From: Lachnospiraceae bacterium UBA4631
Lineage (GTDB): Bacteria; Bacillota; Clostridia; Lachnospirales; Lachnospiraceae
NCBI GenBank assembly: GCA_002406015.1
Contig: DHMX01000003.1
Location: 36,820 to 100,819 of the forward strand
DNA length: 64,000 nucleotides
Reading direction: 5' to 3'
Shown here: positions 19,493 through 28,150 of the stretch, piece by piece
Position numbering within the stretch: position 1 is the first letter of the stretch
Layout of the letters: every line of letters begins with the position of its first letter
Position numbers and translations under genes: made by a program
The notes under the pieces: generated by a model
The model's input: the letters and a program-made list of their open reading frames with translations, nothing else
What the model was told of the DNA's origin: nothing
Databases searched by the model: none

Positions 19493-19623
19493 AATTCTTT
19501 CCCCCTGAATCACTTATGATAAAATCAATAACAGGAACAGTTCTGCTGCGCCAGTTCTGTTCCTGTCTAGTATTACATCTCTGTGATTTTGAAAGCAACT
19601 TGATAAGTTCGTCAAATTCTCCC

Positions 19624-20910
19624 CTAGAATGACAAAATATCTCTTTGAACTTCTTCATAAATAGTCTCTGCATCCGTTCCGGTAAAAAACCTTCCGTTTT
19701 CATACAGTATCTTTCCGGCAATCATTGTCATAGCTACATTCTGCTTTGAGCCGCTATATACCAGATTCTTTACGATATTATGCTCCGGCTGCATATTCGG
19801 CTGCCGCAGGTCAATCACAATTAAGTCTGCCTGCTTTCCCTCTGCAATGCAGTCGCACTGTGTTAATCCCATGGCTTTTGCTCCCCCAACCGTTGCCATA
19901 TATAATACATCCTCTGCCGGACAGGCTGCGGCATCCTGTTCCTTAAGCTTGGCAAGTGCTGTCACTAAGAACATTTCCCGGAACATATCCAGACAATTAT
20001 TGCTTGCCGGTCCGTCCGTCCCGATTGCCAACGGAATACCATGCTGTTTCAACTCTACAATCGGTGCGATTCCGCTTGCCAGCTTTGCATTGCTTGCCGG
20101 ATTTGTAACCGCATATATGCCAAGCTCCTGCATAATCTGCATATCCTCTTCTGACACATGCACGCAATGGAAGCCGCCCCCGCCGTATTTCCAGATTCCC
20201 ATATCCGCCAAAGCCTTTACCGGAGAAGCTTCGTAACGCTGCCGACACTCCGCTACCTCCTTTGCGGTTTCCGACAAATGGGTATATACGGGTGCCTGCT
20301 CCTGGGCTGCCAACGCTGCTAAATCCCGTAGCAACGGCTCTCCGGTGGTATATTCCGCATGGAATCCTAACTGATACGAAATCAGCGGATGATACTGATT
20401 AAAGGTCTTATAATAATTCTCAAGTGCAGGAACAGAATCTTTAAAATCATTTAACGTTCCGCAAAGTACGGTTCGAAAGCCCATATCTATATTTGCCTGT
20501 GCATTTGCTTCCGGCTCCACATACATATCAAAGCTTGCCGTAATACCGCTAGATAGATATTCAAGAATTGCCAGTCTGGTAAACCGGTAAATATGCTCCG
20601 GTGTCAGCTTTGCTTCCATCGGAAATACCTGTTGATACAGCCATTCCTGTAACGGAAGGTCATCCGCATAGGAACGCAAAAAGGTCATCGGGGAATGCGT
20701 ATGTGCATCCTTAAAACCCGGCATCAACAGATTGCCCTTTAGGTCTATCTCCCGCTCAAAGCCTTTCCTTCCTTTCTCTGCCATCTGCTCCTTTGTCAGT
20801 TCCGGTCCTACATAGCATATGGTATCATTATCCACCCAGACCTCATAATTTTCCTGAATTTCCATTGATTTCTGTAAGGTAAGTACCTTTCCATGATAAA
20901 ACCGCAGCAT
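19624..20910 (-). CDS. mtaD: Amidohydrolase, S-adenosylhomocysteine / methylthioadenosine deaminase type
   Basis: A 428-residue metal-dependent hydrolase of the TatD/SsnA-like amidohydrolase group. Metal and substrate residues are visible: DAHTHSPMTFLRSYADDLPL (first His pair), THLSETAKEV, FHCVHVSEEDM, and the Asp in AIGTDGPASNN. The MTFLRSYADDLPLQEWL spelling is characteristic of the MTA/SAH deaminase branch, which converts SAH to S-inosylhomocysteine; other purine-type substrates are possible. Its stop is 131 bp before the next gene. mtnN and luxS, 7 kb away, offer another SAH route. Confidence 0.82.
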   Translation of the reverse strand: MLRFYHGKVLTLQKSMEIQENYEVWVDNDTICYVGPELTKEQMAEKGRKGFEREIDLKGNLLMPGFKDAHTHSPMTFLRSYADDLPLQEWLYQQVFPMEAKLTPEHIYRFTRLAILEYLSSGITASFDMYVEPEANAQANIDMGFRTVLCGTLNDFKDSVPALENYYKTFNQYHPLISYQLGFHAEYTTGEPLLRDLAALAAQEQAPVYTHLSETAKEVAECRQRYEASPVKALADMGIWKYGGGGFHCVHVSEEDMQIMQELGIYAVTNPASNAKLASGIAPIVELKQHGIPLAIGTDGPASNNCLDMFREMFLVTALAKLKEQDAAACPAEDVLYMATVGGAKAMGLTQCDCIAEGKQADLIVIDLRQPNMQPEHNIVKNLVYSGSKQNVAMTMIAGKILYENGRFFTGTDAETIYEEVQRDILSF

Positions 20911-20959
20911 AATTACCGCCCCCTTTTTATTGGATGTTGCTGTTTGTAGTGTCTGTCAT

Positions 20960-22060
20960 CTACTTTATCAATTTTACTATTTCCTGTTCATGACTTTTTG
21001 TAAACTCACTTAATTCATACGTTCTAATTCTTTGATTTACTAATATAGGAATAACAAATCCATTCTTTGCCAAAACCGACAATCGGTTAATTATTGTTTT
21101 ATTTGTTACCTTTAACTCTTTACTTATTTCAATAGGTGTAAATTCTCTTTTATGCTTTTTAATTAATAGCAGCAATAGTTCTTTTTCTTTTCCTTTCAGA
21201 TACGAAATACTTCCCTCAACATTTTCGGCATCAGAACTGAACTGTAAATCGCACACCTTACCAGAATACAATTTAACCATTCTTAGAAAATAATTTATCC
21301 ATATTTCAGGATGCGGCGGATTCTCTCGTCCGGAATAATATAATGCCGGCAATCCCATTTGAATCGAATCATAATATTCATCAATATCATATGCAAAGTA
21401 TTCTTCCAATGAGCCTATTCCATTAAAGCCATATCCGTTCAAATCCATAATATAACCAGATAACAGCCTTGCAGTTCTTCCATTACCATCTTCAAACGGA
21501 TGTATGGTTACTAATTGATAATGAACTATCGCAGCCACAATCAAAGGATGGTCATCTGTTGTGTTTACATATTCTACCAATTCATCAATTAAATCCGGAA
21601 TATCACAGTATTCCGGAGGAATATAATCCGGATTCCCTGTTTTTGAATCATATACTGCAAACAGAACACCCGGAGGCATAGGACCTCTAAAGCCTATTTT
21701 CTCCTTTGATGCACCCTTTTCAACCAGTTTCTGTACATCCAGAATTAATTCTTTAGAAAATATCTCCTTTTTCTTAACTTTTTCTTCCAAATAATTGAGT
21801 GCAAGAAAATAGTTTCTTACTTCCTGCTCCGGCTTAAGAAAATGCTTTCTTTCATCACTTTCAATTACTTCATCAACCTGTTTCTCTGTTAATGGATTAC
21901 CTTCAATTTTATTTGAAGCATAAGAGCTTCTTTTCTTAGAATTTTTTCGAAGTTTATTAGCAACATCAGGAGATAATTTTACAGAAGATACATTATACCT
22001 GTTTTTTTCAATTTCAGTTATATATTTTAATATTTCATTTGACAATGTAACTTTAATCAT
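20960..22060 (-). CDS. Fic-domain protein with autoinhibitory helix and winged-helix tail
   Basis: ATG 22060 (MIKVTLSNE) is chosen over GTG 22069, which lies too close to GAGAGG; this gives 366 residues. The active loop HPFEDGNGRTARLL at about 192-205 carries the full Fic motif HPFxDGNGR. Near residue 52, SNKIEGN matches the inhibitory S/TxxxE[G/N] motif, so this is a class II (N-terminally inhibited) Fic enzyme. The last 70 residues look like a winged helix (FTPIEISKELKVTNKTIINRLSVLAKNGF). Fic proteins usually transfer AMP to a Tyr, Ser or Thr on a target; the target is unknown. Confidence 0.92.
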   Translation of the reverse strand: MIKVTLSNEILKYITEIEKNRYNVSSVKLSPDVANKLRKNSKKRSSYASNKIEGNPLTEKQVDEVIESDERKHFLKPEQEVRNYFLALNYLEEKVKKKEIFSKELILDVQKLVEKGASKEKIGFRGPMPPGVLFAVYDSKTGNPDYIPPEYCDIPDLIDELVEYVNTTDDHPLIVAAIVHYQLVTIHPFEDGNGRTARLLSGYIMDLNGYGFNGIGSLEEYFAYDIDEYYDSIQMGLPALYYSGRENPPHPEIWINYFLRMVKLYSGKVCDLQFSSDAENVEGSISYLKGKEKELLLLLIKKHKREFTPIEISKELKVTNKTIINRLSVLAKNGFVIPILVNQRIRTYELSEFTKSHEQEIVKLIK

Positions 22061-22214
22061 ATAATACACATCCTCTCAAATACTATTATATCTAAAAGGC
22101 AAATTATTTTCCATTAAATTTACACTATTTTTTCACTATTTTCGTCAATTTAATTATTGTACGTTTATTCTAACAATAATTATACATATATTCAACAACC
22201 CTAATTCAAATTAC

Positions 22215-22280
22215 GGAAAGTTTACTTGACATTTTCAATTTTAGATGATATTGTGATTGTAATGGAAAGCAAACTTTCCA
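22215..22280 (+). promoter_or_regulatory. Promoter and operator of the XRE regulator operon
   Basis: TTGACA at 22226-22231 and TATTGT at 22249-22254 are 17 bp apart. GGAAAGTTT sits just before the -35 (22215-22223), and a palindrome TGGAAAG-CAAA-CTTTCCA just after the -10 (22263-22280). The same half-site flanks the promoter on both sides, as expected for self-repression. Confidence 0.6.
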
Positions 22281-22296
22281 TAGAAGGGAGGATATT

Positions 22297-22497
22297 GTGA
22301 AAAATCGTTTAGAAGAACTACGCAAAGAACGTGGCATTAATCAGGAGACCTTAGCCGCTGCAATGGAGGTATCAAGACAAACCATCGGCTCGTTAGAAAA
22401 CGGCAGATACAATCCATCCATTGTCCTTGCGTTTAAGCTGGCTCGTTATTTCAACTTATCCATTGAAGAAATTTTCATTTATGAGGGGGATGTATAA
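22297..22497 (+). CDS. Small XRE-family transcriptional regulator
   Basis: A 66-residue Cro/CI-type helix-turn-helix protein: LRKERGINQETLAAAMEV, then the recognition helix SRQTIGSLENGRYNPS. It is nearly all DNA-binding domain, a widespread Gram-positive type paired with a small membrane protein. It starts at GTG 22297 behind AAGGGAGG. Its stop overlaps the ATG of the next gene (TAATGA). It likely represses its own promoter through the GGAAAG half-sites upstream. Confidence 0.92.
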   Translation: MKNRLEELRKERGINQETLAAAMEVSRQTIGSLENGRYNPSIVLAFKLARYFNLSIEEIFIYEGDV

Positions 22498-22928
22498 TGA
22501 AGAAAAAAATGCTTAATTACCTTACTGTTACAATCGGTATCGCATTACTCGTCACCGGATTGGTATTATTGAAGTTGATTACAGAATCACAGGGAATTAT
22601 GCTTGTGCTGCCCTATGTCTGCATAGGGCTTGGATGCGGTACATTGGGGCATGGATTCGGCAATATCGCAAACGATAATGTGGCACGAAAATATCCGCAG
22701 CGTCAAAAACAAATAGAAATTGAAAAAAATGATGAACGTAATATTGCAATTTCTAATCAGGCAAAGGCAAAAGCTTATGATATTATGATATATGTGTTTA
22801 GTGCGTTAATCATTTCATTTGCACTTATGCGTGTAGACATAGTTGTGATTCTTCTTCTCATTTTTGCATATTTGTTTGTTGTCGGACTATTCATTTATTA
22901 CTCAAGCAAATACCATAAGGAAGGTTGA
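22497..22928 (+). CDS. Small membrane protein paired with XRE regulator
   Basis: A 143-residue protein with four hydrophobic segments (about 7-27, 34-52, 98-112, 116-135) and a charged cytoplasmic loop in between (KYPQRQKQIEIEKNDERN). The ERNIAISNQAKAKAYD stretch is typical of DUF2178-like proteins found beside small XRE regulators. It is translationally coupled to the regulator by a 1-bp overlap. Function is unknown. Confidence 0.75.
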   Translation: MKKKMLNYLTVTIGIALLVTGLVLLKLITESQGIMLVLPYVCIGLGCGTLGHGFGNIANDNVARKYPQRQKQIEIEKNDERNIAISNQAKAKAYDIMIYVFSALIISFALMRVDIVVILLLIFAYLFVVGLFIYYSSKYHKEG

Positions 22929-22935
22929 TTTTTAC

Positions 22936-22989
22936 AGTGCATCGGCTTCGTTCCTGTTCATTTGTAAGAGGTTGAAGCCGAATTGCACT
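22936..22989. repeat. Inverted repeat between convergent genes
   Basis: AGTGCATCGGCTTC (22936-22949) pairs with GAAGCCGAATTGCACT (22974-22989) apart from a 2-nt bulge, around a 24-nt loop. No T-run follows on either strand (A-runs follow instead), so it is not a clear terminator. It may be the remnant of a small mobile element. Confidence 0.5.
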
Positions 22990-23023
22990 AAAAAGACGGA
23001 CGAGGAAAAGAAGTGTCTGGAAG

Positions 23024-23650
23024 CTATCTCTCAGCTTTCAGCTTTGTAACATGAAAATTGCAACAATCATCCCCGTTTGCCAATGTTTTTGTTCGATGCA
23101 ATTGTCCACCATCGTTTCTATAATTTCTTTCATCCATGTTGCATAAGCATGGGACAAATTCAAAGCAATTTTCTCTTTTCCCCAGTTTACAGATACCACA
23201 TTCCGTATATGTGTTATAAAATTCGTCTATTCCTTTTTCATAATGAAATTTCCAGTCAAGTTCATACGTTGAGGTCTGACTTGCTATGCTTTCTTTCACC
23301 TTTTTATCCTGCACTTTATCCGTAAATAAAGTACATTTTTTATTCTTGTGTACTTTTATCATAAATGGTGAATCAAAAACCGCAGTTACCATCTCATTTA
23401 CAATATCCGACGTTATCTTCTCCGGTTCTGCTTTATGTAAGGAAAAGACAAATGCTGCAATATACAGGTTCATTTCTAAAGAACTGCCTCCTATATCCGG
23501 TGTCCTTAAAAGCATTGCCTTGTATTCGCGTTTTACCGCTTTCTTGTAACATTTCATGTCCATTTCAGGATATAACATCGAGAGTTTGGATAATGCCGGC
23601 TTAAAACATAATAATTCTACTGCTTTTGCATAAATTCCATACTTTAACAT
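23024..23650 (-). CDS. L-2-amino-thiazoline-4-carboxylic acid hydrolase family protein
   Basis: A 208-residue cytoplasmic protein. The C-terminal third holds the Cys-rich signature: YNTYTECGICKLGKRENC, then a late CNMDERN and a final GDDCCNFHVTKL, as seen in the ATC-hydrolase-like family. Residues 1-60 carry helices typical of its N-terminus. The family is named for an enzyme that opens thiazoline rings in L-cysteine formation, but most members have no tested activity. It lies 13 bp downstream of a decayed nuclease gene. Confidence 0.7.
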   Translation of the reverse strand: MLKYGIYAKAVELLCFKPALSKLSMLYPEMDMKCYKKAVKREYKAMLLRTPDIGGSSLEMNLYIAAFVFSLHKAEPEKITSDIVNEMVTAVFDSPFMIKVHKNKKCTLFTDKVQDKKVKESIASQTSTYELDWKFHYEKGIDEFYNTYTECGICKLGKRENCFEFVPCLCNMDERNYRNDGGQLHRTKTLANGDDCCNFHVTKLKAER

Positions 23651-23663
23651 TTTATCTGTCCTT

Positions 23664-24046
23664 TCAAATTGTGAGTTGTCCGGGTCTAAAAACCATCTGC
23701 TTTTTCAAATGTACTATTAATTCTTCTTCAGTCGGAAGATATAATTTATATTTTGACGCAAAGAGTTGCTCATTCCCATGCAAAATAGAATACCTTGCAA
23801 TATCTTCATCTGTATCAGCACATAATACAATTCCCAAAGTGGGATTATCGCCTTCGCTTCGTTTTAATTCATCATACATACGAATATACATATCCATCTG
23901 TCCTACATCTTGATGTGTAATCTTATTCGTCTTTCACTTGCAACAAAATTCGACAATGCGTCCATGTTAACTTAACATCAGATTTTCCACTTTCCGAGTG
24001 GAAAATTCCAATTTTCTGCTCTATCAAACTCCTTAATAGCTGGAAG
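23664..24046 (-). pseudogene. Decayed YhcG/DUF1016 nuclease gene
   Basis: Two pieces of a PDDEXK-type DUF1016 (YhcG) protein remain. Reading from 24046, the N-terminal part gives LLRSLIEQKIGIFHSESGK and VKLTWTHCRILLQVKDE, then a stop at about 23925. In another frame the C-terminal part gives ITHQDVGQMDMYIRMYDELK, then GIVLCADTDEDIARYSIL and LPTEEELIVHLKKQM to the stop at 23664. The middle of the protein, including most of the nuclease core, is missing, so this is an internal deletion with a frameshift. The 5' end is also lost, because the remnant begins inside the end of the upstream gene. Confidence 0.82.
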
Positions 24047-24352
24047 TCAATCAAAATACTTAAAATCATATCCTTCTTCGGGTTCACCAATTTCATACCC
24101 TAAAACTTCTGTTAATCTTTTTTTCAGTAGACTATACCATTCTTCCCAAATATCATCGGGCATTATCCCAGCAATCTGTATTCCACTTGGTTCAACAGAT
24201 GCCCATAAATCTACACCTTTTCCTATCCATTGAGGTCTATTCTTGTTTTCTACCCAATAGGGCATTGATTCATATACTTTGTCTATTTTTTCCCATATTT
24301 CTTTAGGTGCACTATAATGAATATTCAAGTTTATATCATGGTCCACACGCAA
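24047..24352 (-). CDS. Hypothetical protein, possibly immunity-like
   Basis: A 101-residue acidic, soluble protein with many aromatic residues (YWVENKNRPQWIGKGVDLWA, MPDDIWEEWYSLLKKRL). I have seen similar small proteins in many Firmicutes but cannot name a function; size, acidity and a location among gene remnants would fit an orphan immunity protein, which is only a guess. The stop falls in the leftover start of the YhcG pseudogene. Confidence 0.6.
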   Translation of the reverse strand: MRVDHDINLNIHYSAPKEIWEKIDKVYESMPYWVENKNRPQWIGKGVDLWASVEPSGIQIAGIMPDDIWEEWYSLLKKRLTEVLGYEIGEPEEGYDFKYFD

Positions 24353-24381
24353 CTTCTCCTCTCCAAAAATTAGATTTTCTC

Positions 24382-24640
24382 CTCAATTCACCCTACAACC
24401 CAGCATTTGTTACATCATTAACAAATTCATCACCAAGTTAACCATTATATCTTTTTCCTCTGGATTAGCCTCATCAATCCTTCCCCAACCGAAAGTATCA
24501 TTTCAAGGTTATACAATTTGGGGTTTCGTCCTCCAGAACTTTTATCGAAAAATCCAATAGAAGTTGTATCTAGTTCACCAGATGATAAGAGTTTCCCACA
24601 TCTTCTTATTTCGGTTACAATTTTAATCAGACCATTTTTT
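24382..24640 (-). pseudogene. Unidentified decayed coding remnant
   Basis: Reading the minus strand from 24640 gives about 60 codons with protein-like character (IKIVTEIRRCGKLLSSGELD, SSGGRNPKLYNLEMI), then a likely frameshift to WGRIDEANPEEKDIMVNLVM and a stop. No start codon or intact frame exists. I cannot name the parent gene. Confidence 0.45.
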
Positions 24641-24685
24641 CTAAAAGAAATTTCGGTTATAAATAACCAAAATTTCTTTTAGAAA
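24638..24685. repeat. Near-perfect 23-bp inverted repeat with 2-nt loop
   Basis: The arms 24638-24660 and 24663-24685 match at 22 of 23 positions (TTTCTAAAAGAAATTT at the outer end) with only AA between them. It is AT-rich, lies in a stretch of gene debris, and is followed by no gene for 130 bp. It may be a MITE-like remnant or a bidirectional terminator. 24686-24817 holds nothing else I can identify. Confidence 0.65.
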
Positions 24686-24817
24686 CAGCAAATGCTCCGA
24701 AAAAGGAGTATTTCTCCCGTAAAATATTTCAAGGACTATGTTCCCATAATCCCTTTTATTTGGATACAAATACTTTCAGCCTTGCAAAACAAAATACACC
24801 TAATTCCAAGTTATAAC

Positions 24818-25246
24818 TTACCTCATATTGATTAATCCCAGCCCAGCAAGACAAACAATAACACCAACTATTTTATTCCACGTTATTGCTTCCTTGTAAC
24901 CTACATATCCAACAATAATAAGAATTACACCAAGTATTGACGAAGTAACAATCTGAGCTGCACTGACCTTCCATCCAGCTTTATATGCATATATGAATCC
25001 AACCTCAAGACCCACAATTACAACGCCAAGAACAAAAGGTGTCCAATTTGTTTTCCTCAGTTCTGTCAAAATATTCTGGCTATCTCCTAAAACAAAAAAC
25101 ATAATCAGAGATACCACTGCACCGACCAGATAAGTAATGATTAGGGATGCAAATGGGTTCATGTCTTTAGGAACACCTTTTGTGCATATTTGATACACAG
25201 TATTTGACAATACCACCAATAAAACCGGCCAAACATACTGAAACAT
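24818..25246 (-). CDS. Small EamA/DMT-family transporter (four helices)
   Basis: A 142-residue membrane protein with four to five hydrophobic helices, half the length of a full EamA transporter: VWPVLLVVLSNTVYQICTKG at the start and VGVIVCLAGLGLINM at the end. Such half-size DMT proteins are thought to work as dimers. The substrate is unknown. A 107-bp gap separates it from the full-length EamA gene upstream and contains two hairpins. Confidence 0.85.
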   Translation of the reverse strand: MFQYVWPVLLVVLSNTVYQICTKGVPKDMNPFASLIITYLVGAVVSLIMFFVLGDSQNILTELRKTNWTPFVLGVVIVGLEVGFIYAYKAGWKVSAAQIVTSSILGVILIIVGYVGYKEAITWNKIVGVIVCLAGLGLINMR

Positions 25247-25261
25247 AAATAATTCCTCCTA

Positions 25262-25340
25262 CTTAAAGTATATTGTTTTGGCCTGACTTTCCGGTAGGTG
25301 CCCACCCGTATCATAAAGCTATGACTGCTTTATAATCCAT
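25262..25340 (-). promoter_or_regulatory. Candidate structured leader of the small EamA gene
   Basis: On the minus strand, AAAGC-AGTCATA-GCTTT forms one hairpin (about 25316-25332). Just downstream lies a GC-rich segment, ACGGGTGGGCACCTACCGG, with self-pairing options. The ribosome site AGGAGG comes about 50 nt later. It matches no riboswitch class I could recall. Confidence 0.3.
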
Positions 25341-25353
25341 TCTAATTTTTGTA

Positions 25354-26265
25354 TTATATGGCATCCTGTGTCTTTTTGCTGTTTGCTATGTATACACCTG
25401 CCATAATAATGATTGTACCTGCAATTTGCCATATTGTAAAGGTTTCATGTAGCCAAACAGCACCCGCAACGATAGAAACCACTGTCGCAAGCCCTATAAA
25501 AGATGATGTCCGGTTAACGCCAATTTTAGAAATAGCTACATTTGACAGAAAAAATGCTAAAATTGAGCATCCAATACCCTGATAGAGTACCGCTATAAGA
25601 AATCCCTTGTTTCTGAATGGCATACTCACAAGCTGATTAATCGTTCTGTTATTTAACGCTTCAATAATTGCAAGAATCACAAATACTACTGCACCTGTTG
25701 CAAGCATCACATAGGTAATTTCCTCCCCAGAGTAACTATCTGCTTTTTCAACAAAGACAGAATACAAAGCATACGAAATCACTGCTATTAGCAAAAATGC
25801 ATATCCTGTAAACGAAAAGCTTGAAGACACACCAACAGCAAATACTGTCACCAGAACTCCTACAAGTGTAATCAAGATTCCGACTATCTGCTGCTTCGTT
25901 GGTTTCTTTTTCAAAATCAATGTCGAAGCAATCAGCGATACTACCGGAATGCAAGCAAGAAAAGCTCCACTTTCTGATGCGGAGGTGTTACTGATACCAA
26001 AGGTTTCTCCAATAAAGTAGATTATCGGACTAAACAGAGCAATTAACAAAAGAGGCTTCTTGCTTTTACCCTTTAAGTCAATCTTTATAAAACCTGCTCC
26101 GGCTAATATACTCATAATTATGAACGCAAACAGAAAACGCCATCCGAGTAAAGATATTGCACTTGCCTCCAATGTTGCCTGTTTGGTAAAAATGTAGCTC
26201 AGCCCATATAATATTTCACATCCAATAGCACAAAAGCTCCCTATCATCAAGCTTTTCTTCTTCAA
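25354..26265 (-). CDS. EamA/DMT-family transporter (ten helices)
   Basis: A 303-residue protein with two five-helix EamA repeats: residues 5-145 (CAIGCEILYGLSYIFTKQAT, SGAFLACIPVVSLIAS) and 155-298 (GYAFLLIAVISYALYSVFVE, GVNRTSSFIGLATVVSIVAG). This is the usual layout of drug/metabolite exporters of about 300 residues. The substrate cannot be deduced. It is in the same orientation as the small EamA gene but separated by a 107-bp leader. Confidence 0.9.
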   Translation of the reverse strand: MKKKSLMIGSFCAIGCEILYGLSYIFTKQATLEASAISLLGWRFLFAFIIMSILAGAGFIKIDLKGKSKKPLLLIALFSPIIYFIGETFGISNTSASESGAFLACIPVVSLIASTLILKKKPTKQQIVGILITLVGVLVTVFAVGVSSSFSFTGYAFLLIAVISYALYSVFVEKADSYSGEEITYVMLATGAVVFVILAIIEALNNRTINQLVSMPFRNKGFLIAVLYQGIGCSILAFFLSNVAISKIGVNRTSSFIGLATVVSIVAGAVWLHETFTIWQIAGTIIIMAGVYIANSKKTQDAI

Positions 26266-26350
26266 ACAACCACCTCATACTTCCGGTTTATCCAACTCTA
26301 AACCCGATATTTATACCTTTCTTTTCCCGTTATAATCTCTAATTCTCAAA

Positions 26351-26839
26351 TCAAATTTTACCAATCAACACCACAATACCGGCTACCGCAAGTGCAATAA
26401 TCAGATACAGGACTGTCGCTAATCCCCGCTTTACCAATACAGTCTTCCATGGCTTAATATAAGGAATACCTTCCATCCCCTCAATCACCCAGATTTTGCT
26501 ATGACCTACCCACAGTCTGTCAAGCACAATACCATCAAACCAATTCATGACTACAAGGAAAAGATATGCCTGAATATAGGCTGTTTTAAAATCTGTAACC
26601 TGATTCCAAACAGAAATAATTATAATTAAAACAGCAAAGATACCAATGCAGAATGGTATCATGAAGCAACGTGCCTTTTTCATTGTAGCTTCTTTATCCG
26701 CAAGCCCTCGTTTATAAGCTTCTTCCGTATATTCCTTTGGATAGAAATATAAACAATTAAGTCCATTGTTTCTTACCACACACTTTATCGGCAAAATAAA
26801 CAAAATACAGTATAAAACAATTTGTAAGAATAATAGCAT
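26351..26839 (-). CDS. Four-helix membrane protein, unknown function
   Basis: A 162-residue protein with hydrophobic helices near 3-20, 60-80, 86-100 and 136-158. A conserved-looking stretch between the third and fourth helix reads WFDGIVLDRLWVGHSKIWVI. I do not recognise the function. It is surrounded by transporter and acetyltransferase genes in the accessory stretch. Confidence 0.65.
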   Translation of the reverse strand: MLLFLQIVLYCILFILPIKCVVRNNGLNCLYFYPKEYTEEAYKRGLADKEATMKKARCFMIPFCIGIFAVLIIIISVWNQVTDFKTAYIQAYLFLVVMNWFDGIVLDRLWVGHSKIWVIEGMEGIPYIKPWKTVLVKRGLATVLYLIIALAVAGIVVLIGKI

Positions 26840-26901
26840 TTACCAGTTCCTCCTTATAGTATTTAAGCAAGTCTTGGTTTACGCAATTTTAAAACTGAAA
26901 T

Positions 26902-27594
26902 TTATCTAACTCCATAAGAATCTGTCCACAGTGGCATATAACCACTTCTAATTGCGACTGCTTGCGATGCTAAATTTGTAACAGATGCACTATAAAATGG
27001 TATTATATTGCGTTCCAGAATTTCGACAGTCAAATTTCTAACCAGTAAACTTGCCAAACCATGACCTCTCCATTCCTTTTTAACATCAATTCCTACTTCC
27101 ATAATTTTCTCAGATATAGCGGAAGCCCCTGCAATTGCAACTATTTCATTATCCTTCCTCGCAAGCAAAGCAATATTTGTATTCGTCCTTCCTTCCATAT
27201 CAAAAGCTAATGAATTATCAAATCCTTTTATCCCTTGTAATTTATAAAGTTCTTTTTCATCGTACAATCCAAATAGAAACCCATCAAATAAAGGAAGCTT
27301 AATCATATTTTTCAAATCAGGAATATAATGTAATGTTTGTCCAAAAATCAAAGTACTTTCAAATAATTCATCTCTATTTTTTCCTGTTAACAATTGCTTT
27401 CCAAGCTCATATTTATCTTCAGATAGAGAAATGATATTTGTATCTCTTATACTTAGAATTTTTATATAATCCTTTTTCTCTTTTGTATTCCTTACAAAAT
27501 ATGTAGCATCCCCTTTTAACTGCTCGATTGTACAGTCTAAGGAATTAGCAATATATTGATATATTCCATCATTTATTTCTGTCTGTTTCTGCAT
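26902..27594 (-). CDS. GNAT-family N-acetyltransferase
   Basis: ATG 27594 (MQKQTEINDG) is preferred over 27612 because AGGGGAA precedes it, giving 230 residues. The acetyl-CoA-binding region of the GNAT fold is at about 170-190: VDVKKEWRGHGLASLLVRNL, with the R/Q-x-x-G-x-G/A loop as RGHGLA. The N-terminal half is less conserved and probably holds the substrate site. The substrate is unknown. It is AT-rich compared with the core genes nearby. Confidence 0.85.
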   Translation of the reverse strand: MQKQTEINDGIYQYIANSLDCTIEQLKGDATYFVRNTKEKKDYIKILSIRDTNIISLSEDKYELGKQLLTGKNRDELFESTLIFGQTLHYIPDLKNMIKLPLFDGFLFGLYDEKELYKLQGIKGFDNSLAFDMEGRTNTNIALLARKDNEIVAIAGASAISEKIMEVGIDVKKEWRGHGLASLLVRNLTVEILERNIIPFYSASVTNLASQAVAIRSGYMPLWTDSYGVR

Positions 27595-27658
27595 TCTGCT
27601 TTCCCCTATCATATATCAACACACTACCCAACTTGCTCCCAAAAGAACCCAACTAACA

Positions 27659-28150
27659 TTACAAGGTTTCTGTATCCGGATATACCAGTCTGTCTGCTGA
27701 TATGCAGTACAAAACCTCATCCAGATATTTCTTAGCCAGATATTTTGCCATCGGAAGATTCATGTCCAGATAATTTCCACAGTCTCTTGCAGCAGCTCCC
27801 GGCACTTCACCTTCATAATCAGCAATAAATTCATACATTCTTGTCAATAGCGAAACAATATCCATGGATTCAAAATTCCCTGCCAACAGCAGATAAAATC
27901 CGGTTCTGCATCCCATTGGTCCGAAATAAACAACCTTATCACCATACTCCTTATCATTTCTAAGGAAGGTTGCTCCCAGATGCTCAATCGTATGCACCTC
28001 TGCCGTATTCATTACAGGTTCATAGTTCGGACGTGTCATACGAATATCAAAGGTTGTAACGGTCTCCGCTCCGATAAAATCCTTTCTGGACACATACACA
28101 CCCGGTAATAGTTTCAAATGATCGATTGTAAAGCTTGCGATTTTTTTCAT
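27659..28150 (-). CDS. luxS: S-ribosylhomocysteine lyase
   Basis: A 163-residue enzyme that splits S-ribosylhomocysteine into homocysteine and DPD, the precursor of autoinducer-2. The metal site HTIEHLGATFLRN (near 53-65), the GCRTGFYLLL strand near 80 and the later GNYLDMN are all diagnostic. Length matches the family (about 155-165). It overlaps mtnN by 4 bp (ATGA), so the two consecutive steps of SAH recycling are translationally coupled. Confidence 0.97.
   Translation of the reverse strand: MKKIASFTIDHLKLLPGVYVSRKDFIGAETVTTFDIRMTRPNYEPVMNTAEVHTIEHLGATFLRNDKEYGDKVVYFGPMGCRTGFYLLLAGNFESMDIVSLLTRMYEFIADYEGEVPGAAARDCGNYLDMNLPMAKYLAKKYLDEVLYCISADRLVYPDTETL

Noticed and set aside
19464..19721. 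An 85-codon minus-strand frame overlapping the amidohydrolase end
   Set aside because: It is an alternative frame of the amidohydrolase 3' end and the next gene leader, with no ribosome site or family pattern.
22936..22989. Hairpin as an intrinsic terminator for the convergent genes
   Set aside because: No T-run follows the stem on either strand; it is kept only as an inverted repeat.
22864..23049. A 61-codon plus-strand frame across the hairpin after the XRE pair
   Set aside because: It overlaps the membrane gene end and has no ribosome site; the hairpin explains the DNA better.
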